Shown here one piece after another: positions 25,940 to 34,470 of a stretch of DNA of 64,000 bases. Source of the stretch: Sphingomonas hengshuiensis (GTDB taxonomy: Bacteria > Pseudomonadota > Alphaproteobacteria > Sphingomonadales > Sphingomonadaceae); NCBI RefSeq assembly GCF_000935025.1, contig NZ_CP010836.1:992001-1056000 (forward strand). Reading direction: 5' to 3'. How positions within the stretch are numbered: position 1 is the stretch's first letter; the number at the start of each line of letters is the position of its first letter. Below the pieces are notes generated by a model. It was not told the origin of the DNA, made no database searches, and saw only the letters and a program-made list of their open reading frames with translations. The position numbers and the translations under genes are program-made.

Positions 25940-26688
25940 TGCCGATACGCACCCGCGTCGCCGACCGTATCGGCGAGATCATCCTCGATCATCCGCCGGT
26001 CAACGCGCTCGACAGCGCGGGCTGGAACGCGGTGCCCGGGATTGTCACGGCGATGGGTCGCGATCCCGAGGTCCGCTGCGTGCTGATCCGTGGCGAGGGA
26101 CGCGGCTTTTGCGGCGGGGTCGACATCAAGGAGATGCAGGCCCATCCGGAGCGGATCGTCCAGCTCAATCGCGGCAATTACCGCAGCTTCCAGGCGGTGC
26201 GCGCCTGCGAAGTGCCGGTGGTAAGCGCGGTACACGGCTTCATCATCGGATCGGGCATCGGCATTTGCGGCGCCTCCGACGTGGTGATCGCGGCGGAGGA
26301 TGCCTATTTTTCTCTGCCCGAGGTCGATCGCGGCGCGATGGGCGGGGCCAGCCACCTGATGCGGATGTTCCCGCTGCAAAAGGTTCGGGCGGCGTTCTTC
26401 ACAGGCGGGCGGATCGACGCCGCCGAGGCCTATCGGCTCGGCGCGGTGGAGAAGGTGGTCCCGCGCGAACACCTCGTCGAGGAGGCGCGGGCGTTCTGCG
26501 CGGTGATCGCGTCGAAGAGCCGCAAGGCGCTGACCACCGCAAAGGAAGCGCTCAACGGCATCGAGCCGCGCGACGTCGATCATGGCTATCGCTTCGAACA
26601 GGGCTTCACGCTGGAGATGTACCTCCACGAGGACAGCCAGCGTGCCCGCGATGCCTTTGTCCAGACCGGCAAGACGGCGGATTATTGA
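25939..26688 (+). CDS. echA20: Enoyl-CoA hydratase-fold ring hydrolase (EchA20-like)
   Basis: Protein of 249 residues. Motifs match actinobacterial EchA20: DHPPVNAL, EGRGFCGGVDIKEMQ, VNGF-like VHGFIIGSGIGI, GASDVVIAAEDAYFSLPEVDRGA, and the C-terminal YRFEQGFTLEMYLH. EchA20 opens ring C of the steroid nucleus as a CoA-ester hydrolase before IpdAB acts. Its start overlaps the ipdC stop by one base. Together with ipdA, ipdB and ipdC this completes the known C/D-ring opening set. Confidence 0.83.
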   Translation: MPIRTRVADRIGEIILDHPPVNALDSAGWNAVPGIVTAMGRDPEVRCVLIRGEGRGFCGGVDIKEMQAHPERIVQLNRGNYRSFQAVRACEVPVVSAVHGFIIGSGIGICGASDVVIAAEDAYFSLPEVDRGAMGGASHLMRMFPLQKVRAAFFTGGRIDAAEAYRLGAVEKVVPREHLVEEARAFCAVIASKSRKALTTAKEALNGIEPRDVDHGYRFEQGFTLEMYLHEDSQRARDAFVQTGKTADY

Positions 26689-26690
26689 CC

Positions 26691-27851
26691 ATGGACCTGC
26701 GCTACAGCCCCGCCGAACAGGTCTTCCGCGCCGAAGTGCGCCAATGGCTCGCCGAGCATGTGCCCGCCGCGCCGCTGCCCGACTTCGACTCCTCAGTCGA
26801 AGGGTTCGAGGCGCACCGTGCGTGGGAACGCACGCTCCATGCCGGGGGCTGGGGTATGGTCACCTGGCCGGTCGACTATGGCGGGCGGGGGCTCGACTTG
26901 ATCCGCTGGCTGATCTTCGAGGAAGAATATTACCGCGCCGGTGCGCCGCTGCGCGTCAACCAGAACGGCATCTTCCTGCTCGGTCCCACCCTGATCGAAT
27001 ATGGAACGCCCGAGCAGAAAGCCCGCTTCCTGCCCGCAATGGCGGCGGGGGACGAGATCTGGGCGCAGGCATGGTCCGAACCGAGCGCCGGCAGCGACCT
27101 TGCCGGTGTGCGCTCGACTTTGGTGCGGGATGGCGACGAGTATGTGCTGTCGGGCCACAAGATCTGGTCCTCCCGCGCGGTCCATGCCGATTGGGCGTTC
27201 GGGCTGTTCCGCACGCCGGGCAGCGAGCGGCACAAGGGCCTGTCGCTCGTCTTCTTCCCGCTGGACGCGGCGGGGGTGACGGTGAAGCCGATCGCGCGGC
27301 TCGACGGCAAGCCGGTGTTCGCCGAGCTGTTCCTCGACGAGGTGCGCGTGCCCGCGTTCAATCGGCTGGGCGCGGAAGGCCAGGGTTGGTCGGTGTGCAT
27401 GTCGACTGCCGGCTTCGAACGCGGGCTGATGCTGCGCAGCCCGGCGCGCTTCCAGATGGCGGCGGCAAGGCTGGTCGAACTCCATCGCGGTCGCGCCGAC
27501 AGCGTCGAGCCCGAGGTACGGGCGCGGGTGCTACAGGCGTGGATGGACGCCGACGCCTATGCGCTGTCGATCTATTCCACCGCCAGCCGATTGATGGCGG
27601 GCGGCGCGATCGGGCCGGAAACGAGCACCAACAAGATTTTCTGGTCCGAGCTGGATCTCGATCTGCACAGGACCGCGCTGGCGCTTCTCGGTGCCGAGGC
27701 CGAGCTGACCGGCGCCGCGCCCGATGCCTCGGCGGATATAGGCGACTGGCTCGACGGCTACGTCTTTTCGCTGGCTGGCCCGATCTATGCGGGCGCGAAC
27801 GAGATCCAGCGCAACATCATCGCCGAGCGTATGCTCGGACTGCCGAGGTAG
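26691..27851 (+). CDS. Acyl-CoA dehydrogenase, steroid-type large subunit
   Basis: Protein of 386 residues with the full ACAD fold (WPVDYGGRG, WSEPSAGSDLAG, GHKIWSS, IIAERMLGLPR). The usual C-terminal base Glu of YEGT is replaced by Ala (IYAGANEIQRN). A Glu at about 243 (GFERG) lies where isovaleryl-CoA and steroid ChsE4-type dehydrogenases place theirs. It is followed directly by a second ACAD gene, as in heterotetrameric steroid side-chain or ring dehydrogenases. Substrate is probably a steroid-derived acyl-CoA. Confidence 0.85.
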   Translation: MDLRYSPAEQVFRAEVRQWLAEHVPAAPLPDFDSSVEGFEAHRAWERTLHAGGWGMVTWPVDYGGRGLDLIRWLIFEEEYYRAGAPLRVNQNGIFLLGPTLIEYGTPEQKARFLPAMAAGDEIWAQAWSEPSAGSDLAGVRSTLVRDGDEYVLSGHKIWSSRAVHADWAFGLFRTPGSERHKGLSLVFFPLDAAGVTVKPIARLDGKPVFAELFLDEVRVPAFNRLGAEGQGWSVCMSTAGFERGLMLRSPARFQMAAARLVELHRGRADSVEPEVRARVLQAWMDADAYALSIYSTASRLMAGGAIGPETSTNKIFWSELDLDLHRTALALLGAEAELTGAAPDASADIGDWLDGYVFSLAGPIYAGANEIQRNIIAERMLGLPR

Positions 27852-27856
27852 CGCGC

Positions 27857-28900
27857 ATGGATTTTCGCCTTACCGATGAGCAGCAGATGCTGGCCGACAT
27901 GGTCGCCCAGCTTCTGGCCGAGACCTGCACCGGCGCGGATTTGCGGCGGCTGCTGGAAAGCGGCGAACCGCGCGATGCTGCGCGCTGGGAACAGATTGTG
28001 GGACTGGGCCTGCCGGGCACGATGGCGCCCGAAAGCGCTGGCGGCAGCGGGCTCGGGCGGGTGGAGATGGCGCTGATCGCCACCGCCTGCGGCTATGCCG
28101 TCCTGCCCGAGCCTTTGGTGGAGCACGCCGGGATCGCGGTGCCGCTGCTTGCCGCTGCGGGGGTGGAGCTTGGCGCGGCGCTGTCGGGCGGGACGATCGC
28201 GGTTGGCCATCCGATCAACCCCTTCGTCGCCGACGCCGATGCGGCGAAGTCGCTGTTGCTCGCCGAGGGCGACGCCGTGCATCTGGTGCCCCGCGACCGG
28301 GTGACGCTGGTGCGGCAGCCAAGCATCGATCCCTTCCGCCGCCTGTTCCGGGTCGATTGGCAACCTTCGGCCCAAACACGGATCGGGGGCGGGGCATTGT
28401 GGGCGGATGCGCTGGATCGTGGCGCCTTGCTCGCGGCGGCGCAGCTTCTCGGCCTTGCTCAGCGGGCCGTTGATCTCTCGGTCGCCTATGCGGCCGAGCG
28501 GCAGCAATTCGGCAAGCCGATCGGGGCGTTTCAGGCCATCAAGCACCACCTCGCCAACGCGCAGGTCAGGATCGAGTTCGCGCGGCCCGTGATCCTCGCC
28601 GCCGCCGCGATGCCGCCCTCGCCGCTGGCGCAGGCGCGGATCAGCCATGCCAAGCTTGCTGCCACCGCCGCTGCCGAGGCCGCAACCCATGCGGTGGTGC
28701 AGGTCCATGGCGCGATGGGCTATTCGTGGGAAGTCGACGTGCATTTCCTGCTAAAGCGCAGCCTTGCGCTCGGTCAGGCCTGGGGGACGCCGGGCTTCCA
28801 CCGCTCCCGCGTCGCCGATCATGTGCTGTCCGCCCCGCTCGGTGCCGACCGCACCTTTGACACCGGCCAGATCGAGGAGATCCGCAGTGAAGCCGCTTGA
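27857..28900 (+). CDS. Acyl-CoA dehydrogenase, second subunit
   Basis: Protein of 347 residues, shorter than a complete ACAD. It has MDFRLTDEQQML at the start, RQQFGKPIGAFQAIKHHLA, and a C-terminal VHGAMGYSWEVDVHFLLKR region. No catalytic Glu is evident at either usual site. The gene starts 5 bp after the large-subunit gene, which fits the alpha2beta2 dehydrogenases of steroid catabolism in which one subunit supplies the base and both share FAD. Its stop overlaps the next gene. Confidence 0.83.
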   Translation: MDFRLTDEQQMLADMVAQLLAETCTGADLRRLLESGEPRDAARWEQIVGLGLPGTMAPESAGGSGLGRVEMALIATACGYAVLPEPLVEHAGIAVPLLAAAGVELGAALSGGTIAVGHPINPFVADADAAKSLLLAEGDAVHLVPRDRVTLVRQPSIDPFRRLFRVDWQPSAQTRIGGGALWADALDRGALLAAAQLLGLAQRAVDLSVAYAAERQQFGKPIGAFQAIKHHLANAQVRIEFARPVILAAAAMPPSPLAQARISHAKLAATAAAEAATHAVVQVHGAMGYSWEVDVHFLLKRSLALGQAWGTPGFHRSRVADHVLSAPLGADRTFDTGQIEEIRSEAA

Positions 28901-30512
28901 GGTCGCACGCAGCCTGCGGGCCGACCCGGAGGTCGCCGCGCGCTATCACGCCGCTGGCTGGTGGAGCGAACGCACTTTGTCCGGTCGCGTGGCCGCGCTT
29001 GCCGCGACCCGTCCCGAGCAGACCGCCTGGATCACGCCACAGGGCCGCTTCAGCTGGGGCGCCTATGATCGCGCTGCGACCCGCATCGCCGCGCTGCTTT
29101 CCGCCAAGGGGCTATTGCCCGGCGCGCGGGTTGCGGTGCTGCTGCCCGATGGACCGGCGGTTCATGCCGCATTGCTGGGGATCGAGCGGGCGGGCATGGT
29201 CGCGGTGGGCATCGGCGCGCGCGCAGGCGTGGCGGAGGTCGCGCATCTGCTCAGGCGCACCGGCGCCACGATCATCCTTGCGCACGACAGGATGCGCGAT
29301 GGTACGCTGCCCGAACTGGTCGAGGCGGCACGCGCGCAGGGCGCGCCGCTGGAGGACTGGCTGATCGTTCCCGACCTGATGGCGTTTCGCAACTGGAGCG
29401 CGGGGGAGACGCCGGACCATCCCCCGTTTCCGGCGGGCGATCCCGACACATTGTTTCTGATCAACTCGACTTCGGGCACCACGGGAATGCCCAAATGCGT
29501 GATGCACACGCAGAATCGCTGGTTCTATTTCCACCAGCTCGCCGCCGAGGCGGGCCGTTTCGGCGCGGACGAGATCTTCATGGGCGCGGTTCCGGCGCCG
29601 TTCGGCTTCGGGCTGTGGACCTCGCATTTCTCGCCGACGATCCTGGGCTGCCCGACCGTGGTGCTGCCCAAATTCGATGCGGGCACCGCATTGGACATGA
29701 TCGAGCGCGAGCGGGTGACGGTGCTGTGCTGCGTCTCGACTCAGTTCATCATGCTGCTCAACGAACAGGCCGAGCGCCCGCGCGATCTCTCGTCGCTGCG
29801 GTCGATGTTCACCGGCGGCGAAGCCGTGCCCTATCGCCGCGCCGCCGAGTTCGAGGAAGTGACCGGCGCGGCGGTGCTGCAATTCTATGGCTCGAACGAA
29901 ACCGGCGCGCTCAGCCGTACCACCGCCGCCGATACACGCGACCGGCGGCTGAACACGGCGGGGCGCGTCATCCCCGAAATGGAGGTCCGGCTGTTCGACC
30001 CCGTCAGCGGCGCCGAGGTCGCGGGCAGGGGACAGCCCGGCTGTCGGGGTCCTGCGACCTGCCTCGGCTATTGGGACGATGACGCGGCGAATGCGAAGCT
30101 CTTCACGCCCGATGGCTGGATGCTGATGGGCGACATCGTCGAGGTCGATGACGAAGCCTATCTGCGCGTCGTCGGTCGCACCTCCGAATTCATCATTCGT
30201 GGCGGCAAGAACCTCTCGGCGCCGGCGATCGAGGCCGAGGTCGCGACGCACCCGGCGGTGGCGCTGGTCGCGGCGGTCCCGGCGCCCGATGCGGTGTTCG
30301 GCGAGCGCGTCTGCATCTATGTCACGCCGCGCCCGCACCAGCAGGTGACGCTCGAAGGCATCACCGCCCATCTCCACGCGCGCGGTGTCTCGCGCGAATG
30401 GTTTCCCGAATATCTCGTCCTGATGGACGACCTGCCGCGCTCGTCGGGCGGCAAGGTCGCCAAGGGCGAACTCACTGCGGACGCGAAGAGGCGTTGGGCG
30501 GTGCCAGCATGA
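28887..30512 (+). CDS. Acyl-CoA synthetase (ANL superfamily)
   Basis: Protein of 541 residues. It carries the A3 loop STSGTTGMPKCVMHTQ, FYGSNETG, the GWMLMGDIVEVDDE and VVGRTSEFIIRGGKNLSAP core, and a C-terminal SSGGKVAKGEL lysine. It adenylates a carboxylic acid and forms its CoA thioester. The start is GTG at 28887, with GGAG eight bases upstream and an overlap of 14 bp with the preceding stop. Being inside the operon it may activate a steroid side-chain or hexahydroindane propanoate, but it is not obviously FadD3. Confidence 0.85.
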   Translation: MKPLEVARSLRADPEVAARYHAAGWWSERTLSGRVAALAATRPEQTAWITPQGRFSWGAYDRAATRIAALLSAKGLLPGARVAVLLPDGPAVHAALLGIERAGMVAVGIGARAGVAEVAHLLRRTGATIILAHDRMRDGTLPELVEAARAQGAPLEDWLIVPDLMAFRNWSAGETPDHPPFPAGDPDTLFLINSTSGTTGMPKCVMHTQNRWFYFHQLAAEAGRFGADEIFMGAVPAPFGFGLWTSHFSPTILGCPTVVLPKFDAGTALDMIERERVTVLCCVSTQFIMLLNEQAERPRDLSSLRSMFTGGEAVPYRRAAEFEEVTGAAVLQFYGSNETGALSRTTAADTRDRRLNTAGRVIPEMEVRLFDPVSGAEVAGRGQPGCRGPATCLGYWDDDAANAKLFTPDGWMLMGDIVEVDDEAYLRVVGRTSEFIIRGGKNLSAPAIEAEVATHPAVALVAAVPAPDAVFGERVCIYVTPRPHQQVTLEGITAHLHARGVSREWFPEYLVLMDDLPRSSGGKVAKGELTADAKRRWAVPA

Positions 30513-31306
30513 CCTACCAGAACCTCAAGCTCGAACTCGACGGCCGCATTGCGCGCGTCACCCTGGCGCGCGGCGACAAGCTCAACCCGCTCGACTGGTC
30601 GACGGTCAAGGAACTGAAGGCCGTCGTCGCCCGGATCGAGGCCGCGCCCGGCATCGATTTCGTGCTGCTGACGGGGGAGGGGCGCAGCTTCTCCGCCGGG
30701 GGCGACCTCGATGGCTATATCCGGCTCTATCGCGATCCCGCCGCCTTCCAGGCCTTTCTCGACGATTTCTTCGCGATGCTGACCGGCATCGAAAAGGCGC
30801 GGGCGATCTGGATCGCGGCGGTGAACGGCGTGTGCGTGGCGGGCGGGATCGAATTGCTGCTCGCGTGCGACATGGGCGTAGCCGCCGAGAGCGCGAAGAT
30901 CGGCGATGGCCATCTCAATTTCGGCCAGCTCCCCGGCGCGGGCGGATCGCAGCGTCTGCCACGGGCGATCGGGCTGCTGCGCGCCAAGCATCTGATGCTC
31001 ACCGGCGAACTGCTCGATGCCCGGACGGCGGAACGCTGGGGGCTGGTGACAAAGGTCGTGCCCGATGCCGATCTGATGGCGGCTGCGGGCGCCTGGATCG
31101 CGGGCATGTCCGCCAAGAGCGCCGTCGGGCTGGCCGGGGCCAAGCGGCTCGCCAACCTGACGCTCGACACGCCCTACGAGGAGGGGCTCCGGCGGGAGAT
31201 CGCCTTCGTCCACCGCTACGCCACCACCGAGCCCGACGCCACCGAGGGCCTTGTCGCCTTCAAGGAAAAGCGCGCCCCGCGTTTCGGCACGCCCAGGAAA
31301 GACTGA
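30509..31306 (+). CDS. Enoyl-CoA hydratase/isomerase family protein
   Basis: Protein of 265 residues with the crotonase fold: SFSAGGDLDGY and VNGVCVAGGIELLLACD for the oxyanion hole, and LPGAGGSQRLPRAIG. It overlaps the synthetase by ATGA. Probably a beta-oxidation step on a side-chain or ring-derived CoA ester. Confidence 0.88.
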   Translation: MTYQNLKLELDGRIARVTLARGDKLNPLDWSTVKELKAVVARIEAAPGIDFVLLTGEGRSFSAGGDLDGYIRLYRDPAAFQAFLDDFFAMLTGIEKARAIWIAAVNGVCVAGGIELLLACDMGVAAESAKIGDGHLNFGQLPGAGGSQRLPRAIGLLRAKHLMLTGELLDARTAERWGLVTKVVPDADLMAAAGAWIAGMSAKSAVGLAGAKRLANLTLDTPYEEGLRREIAFVHRYATTEPDATEGLVAFKEKRAPRFGTPRKD

Positions 31307-31308
31307 CC

Positions 31309-32466
31309 ATGTTCAAACTGCGTGACAAATATGCGATCGCCGGGATCGGCAACACCGATTACACCAAGGCATCGGGCCGGACGGTGCGGAGTCTCGCCAC
31401 CGAAGCATGCCTGAAGGCGATCGAGGATGCGGGGCTGACCGTCGCCGATATCGACGGCATCGTCAGCTTCAATTTCAACGACAGCGCGCCGGCCATCGGC
31501 GTTGCGACCGAGATGGGCATCGAGAATGCCGGCTATGCGGTTGATTATGCCGCCGGGGGCAATGGCGCCAATCTGATCACGCTGGCGGCGACCGCCGCGA
31601 TCGAGGCCGGGCTGGCGAAGAACGTCGTCTGCTTTCGCGCGATGAACGGACGCTCGGGCTTCCGCCTCGGCGGGGGGCGCGATCTGTCGGCCTATGGCGT
31701 CACCCAATACACCGCGCCGCTCGGCTGGATAACCTATCCGCAGGCGATGGCGATGTGGGCGCGGCGCCATATGATCGACTACGGCACCACCGAGGAACAT
31801 TGGGCCGAGATCGCCACGACCTTCCGCGACAATGCCGTGATCAACGAACGCGCGATGCAGCGTACGCCGATGACCAGGGACGATTATTACAACTCGCGCT
31901 TCATCGTCGATCCGTTCCGCATGTACGACATCTGCCTGGAGAGCGACGGCGCCTGCGCAGTGGTCATCACCTCGGCCGAGCATGCCCGCGATCTAAAGCA
32001 GAAGCCGGTCTATATCATGGGTGGCGCCTATGGCGGCGGGCCCAGCCAGGGCGACGACCTGTTCGACGCGATCCGCTGGCCGAGCCATTCGCATAATTGC
32101 TTCAAATACCTGGCCGACGATCTGTGGGGCAGCGCGGGCATCGGTCCGCAGGATATCGACGTCGCCGAAATCTATGACTGCTTCACCTACAGCGTGCTGA
32201 TGGCGCTGGAGGGGCTGGGCTTCTGCAAGGAGGGGGAGGGTGGCCCCTTCGTCATGGGCGGGCGGATTGCCCGCGACGGCGCACTGCCGCTCAACACCCA
32301 TGGCGGGCTGTTGTCCGAGGCGTATATCCACGGCTTCAACCATGTGATCGAGGCGGTCGAGCAACTGCGCGGCACCTCTGGCGCGCGCCAGATTGAGGGC
32401 GCGGAGATCGCGCTTACCACCGCGGGCGCGATGACCTGCGGCAGCGCCATGATCCTGAGGAACTGA
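31309..32466 (+). CDS. Thiolase-fold lipid-transfer protein, likely retro-aldolase (Ltp2-like)
   Basis: Protein of 385 residues with the thiolase fold (YAIAGIGNTDY start, DIDVAEIYDCFTYSVL, PLNTHGGLLSEAY, GSAMILRN). At the position of the thiolase nucleophilic Cys it has Gly (DYAAGGNGANL), so ordinary thiolysis is unlikely. This fits the Ltp2-type enzymes that, with a DUF35 partner, cleave beta-hydroxyacyl-CoA side chains by retro-aldol reaction in steroid catabolism. The DUF35 gene follows after 1 bp. Confidence 0.82.
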   Translation: MFKLRDKYAIAGIGNTDYTKASGRTVRSLATEACLKAIEDAGLTVADIDGIVSFNFNDSAPAIGVATEMGIENAGYAVDYAAGGNGANLITLAATAAIEAGLAKNVVCFRAMNGRSGFRLGGGRDLSAYGVTQYTAPLGWITYPQAMAMWARRHMIDYGTTEEHWAEIATTFRDNAVINERAMQRTPMTRDDYYNSRFIVDPFRMYDICLESDGACAVVITSAEHARDLKQKPVYIMGGAYGGGPSQGDDLFDAIRWPSHSHNCFKYLADDLWGSAGIGPQDIDVAEIYDCFTYSVLMALEGLGFCKEGEGGPFVMGGRIARDGALPLNTHGGLLSEAYIHGFNHVIEAVEQLRGTSGARQIEGAEIALTTAGAMTCGSAMILRN

Positions 32467-32467
32467 C

Positions 32468-32887
32468 GTGCAACAGACCGCCTACACCAAGCCGCTGCCC
32501 GTTCCCGATTCGGAGAGCACGCCGTTCTGGGACGGGATGCGCGAGGGCAAATTGATGCTCCAGCGCTGTGCGTCGAGCGGGGCGTATCTCTTCCCGCCGG
32601 TGACCTTTTGCCCCGGTTCGCTCGAACGCCCCGAATGGGTGGAGGCGAGCGGCAAGGGGACGGTGTTTAGCTGGATCACGGTGCGCCACCCGGTGCCGCG
32701 CGACATCTATGCGGAGGACGTGCCCTATGTCGTCGCGATCGTCGCGCTCGACAATGGCTGCCGCATGACCGGCAACCTGGTCGGCTGCACGCCCGAGGAG
32801 GTGCGCGCCGGGATGCCGGTCGAGCTCGTGTTCAACCGCGTCACGCCGGAGATCACCCTGCCGGCCTTCCGCCCTGTCGGAGGCTGA
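32468..32887 (+). CDS. DUF35 OB-fold protein, partner of the thiolase-fold enzyme
   Basis: Protein of 139 residues with the DUF35 layout: an N-terminal rubredoxin-like segment and an OB-fold (GKGTVFSWITVRHPVP, PYVVAIVALDNG). The zinc ribbon, normally two CxxC pairs, has only Cys34 and Cys48; the partner positions read Ser (CASSG, CPGS). Zinc binding is therefore doubtful. The start is GTG at 32468. Family members gate or complete the active site of Ltp aldolases, and gene adjacency supports a complex. Confidence 0.82.
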   Translation: MQQTAYTKPLPVPDSESTPFWDGMREGKLMLQRCASSGAYLFPPVTFCPGSLERPEWVEASGKGTVFSWITVRHPVPRDIYAEDVPYVVAIVALDNGCRMTGNLVGCTPEEVRAGMPVELVFNRVTPEITLPAFRPVGG

Positions 32888-32890
32888 GCG

Positions 32891-34294
32891 ATGGCGTCGC
32901 CCCCGATCGCCGATCCCTTCGCCGCATCGCCGCTGCTGCGCCGATTCAGCGCGGCCACGCGCGAAGCGTTGGAGGCGCATCAGCTCCGCAAGGTGCAGGC
33001 GCTGTGCGGGCGGCTCTACGCCAGGAGCGATTATTACCGCGCCCGGATGGACGAAGGCGGACTGACGGACGGCGAGGTCGACAGCCTCGATCGCTTCGCC
33101 AAGGCCTTCGCCCCCTCGGCCAAGGCCGACTTTCTCACGGACCAGCAGGTCGCTCCGCCGTTCGGCACGCGACTGGGCGTCGATCGCGGGGAGGTTGTGC
33201 ATATCAGCATGACCAGCGGCACTTCGGGGCAGGGCCAGGAGATTTACGGCCGCACCCAGCGCGACGTCCACATGCTCGGCTATCTCCACGCGCTGCCCTG
33301 GTACATGGCCGGGCTGCGCAAGGGCGATACCGCGATCAACTGCGTCCCCGCCGGGGGCATGACCACCGGTGGCTGGGGTCCGGGCGAGGCGATCCGCATC
33401 CTCGGCGCTACCGGCTTCCATGTCGGCGGCGCGACGTCGACCGAGTCCAAGATCGACCTGATGCTCAGGCTCGGCGGCATCCACTTCATCTATGCATCGA
33501 CCAATTATCTCCACACGCTGACCGAGGCGCTGCTGGCGCGCGGCATCACCCCGCGTGAGGCGTTTCCGGACATGCACGGGCTGTTCATCGCGGCGGAAGG
33601 CTATCCGCTCGAATGGGCGGCCAAGATCGAGGAACATTGGGGCTGCAGGTTGCAGGAGGGCTATGGCAGCACCCAGCTCAACGGCTTCGGCGCCTCGACC
33701 GGCGCTTTGGGCGTCTTCGGCGAGAAGGGCGAACGCGGCCTGCTCCGGCTGTTCGAATGGGAGCATCTGGTCGAGATCGTCGATCCCGCGACCGGCGCCC
33801 CCGTGCTCCCCGGCGAGGTGGGGGAGATGGTGGTGACCAATCTCTCGGTCGAGGGCAGCCCGGCGGTGCGTTTCCGCACCGGCGACGCGGCGCGTTTCGT
33901 GCCGTGGCAGGAATGCGACGGCGGCGCGTGGAACGCGATCGAGTGCGGCACGATCGGTCGCTTCGACGACATGATGAAGATCCGCGGCAACAATATCTGG
34001 CCGTCGATGTTCGACGCCGCCGTCTTCGCCCACCCCCAGGTCGGCGAGTATAAGGGCCGCGTCTATACCCGCGACGGCAAGACCGAGGTCGAGGTGAAGA
34101 TCGCGGTTGCCGAGCACCAGTCGGCGCTGTCGGCAGAAGAACGCGCGCGGCTGGTCCAGTCGGTACGCGCGGCGATCAAGGAGCGCAGCAATTTGTGGGT
34201 CGATGTGTGCGAAGTGCCGCGCGCCGAGTTCCAGGGCTTTGCCTATAAGGCGCGGCGCTGGAGCGACGAGCGGCAGGACGGGTACCGGCTGTGA
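32891..34294 (+). CDS. Phenylacetate-CoA-ligase-like adenylate-forming enzyme
   Basis: Protein of 467 residues related to PaaK / coenzyme F390 synthetase: the MTSGTSGQGQEIYGRT phosphate loop, EGYGSTQLNGF, FRTGDAARFV, and IGRFDDMMKIRGNNIWPSM. It lacks the long N-terminal domain of FadD-type ligases. It activates an aromatic or cyclic acid, or possibly a short fragment released by the aldolase pair upstream. It overlaps the next small ORF by 4 bp. Confidence 0.83.
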   Translation: MASPPIADPFAASPLLRRFSAATREALEAHQLRKVQALCGRLYARSDYYRARMDEGGLTDGEVDSLDRFAKAFAPSAKADFLTDQQVAPPFGTRLGVDRGEVVHISMTSGTSGQGQEIYGRTQRDVHMLGYLHALPWYMAGLRKGDTAINCVPAGGMTTGGWGPGEAIRILGATGFHVGGATSTESKIDLMLRLGGIHFIYASTNYLHTLTEALLARGITPREAFPDMHGLFIAAEGYPLEWAAKIEEHWGCRLQEGYGSTQLNGFGASTGALGVFGEKGERGLLRLFEWEHLVEIVDPATGAPVLPGEVGEMVVTNLSVEGSPAVRFRTGDAARFVPWQECDGGAWNAIECGTIGRFDDMMKIRGNNIWPSMFDAAVFAHPQVGEYKGRVYTRDGKTEVEVKIAVAEHQSALSAEERARLVQSVRAAIKERSNLWVDVCEVPRAEFQGFAYKARRWSDERQDGYRL

Positions 34295-34470
34295 GCGAAC
34301 CCGATATGCCCCGCGACGAAGCCGCGATGCTGCGCGACATGCTGGCGATCGCCGATCGGCTGGCCGCTAGCGAGGACGCGCTGATGGCCGGGCAATATGC
34401 GCATCTGCGCGCGCGCGTCGCCGCTCTGGTCGAGTTGCGGTCGTTCGCCGATGGGGCGGAAGCGGCGTGA
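34291..34470 (+). CDS. Small acidic/Ala-rich helical protein, unknown
   Basis: GTG-started frame of 59 residues, overlapping the ligase stop (GTGA at 34291-34294) and the SDR start (34467-34470). The sequence is predicted almost wholly helical (DEAAMLRDMLAIADRLAASE onward) with no membrane segment or known motif. Overlaps at both ends suggest it is translated as part of the operon. It was not recognised; it may be a small subunit or accessory protein. Confidence 0.5.
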   Translation: MSEPDMPRDEAAMLRDMLAIADRLAASEDALMAGQYAHLRARVAALVELRSFADGAEAA

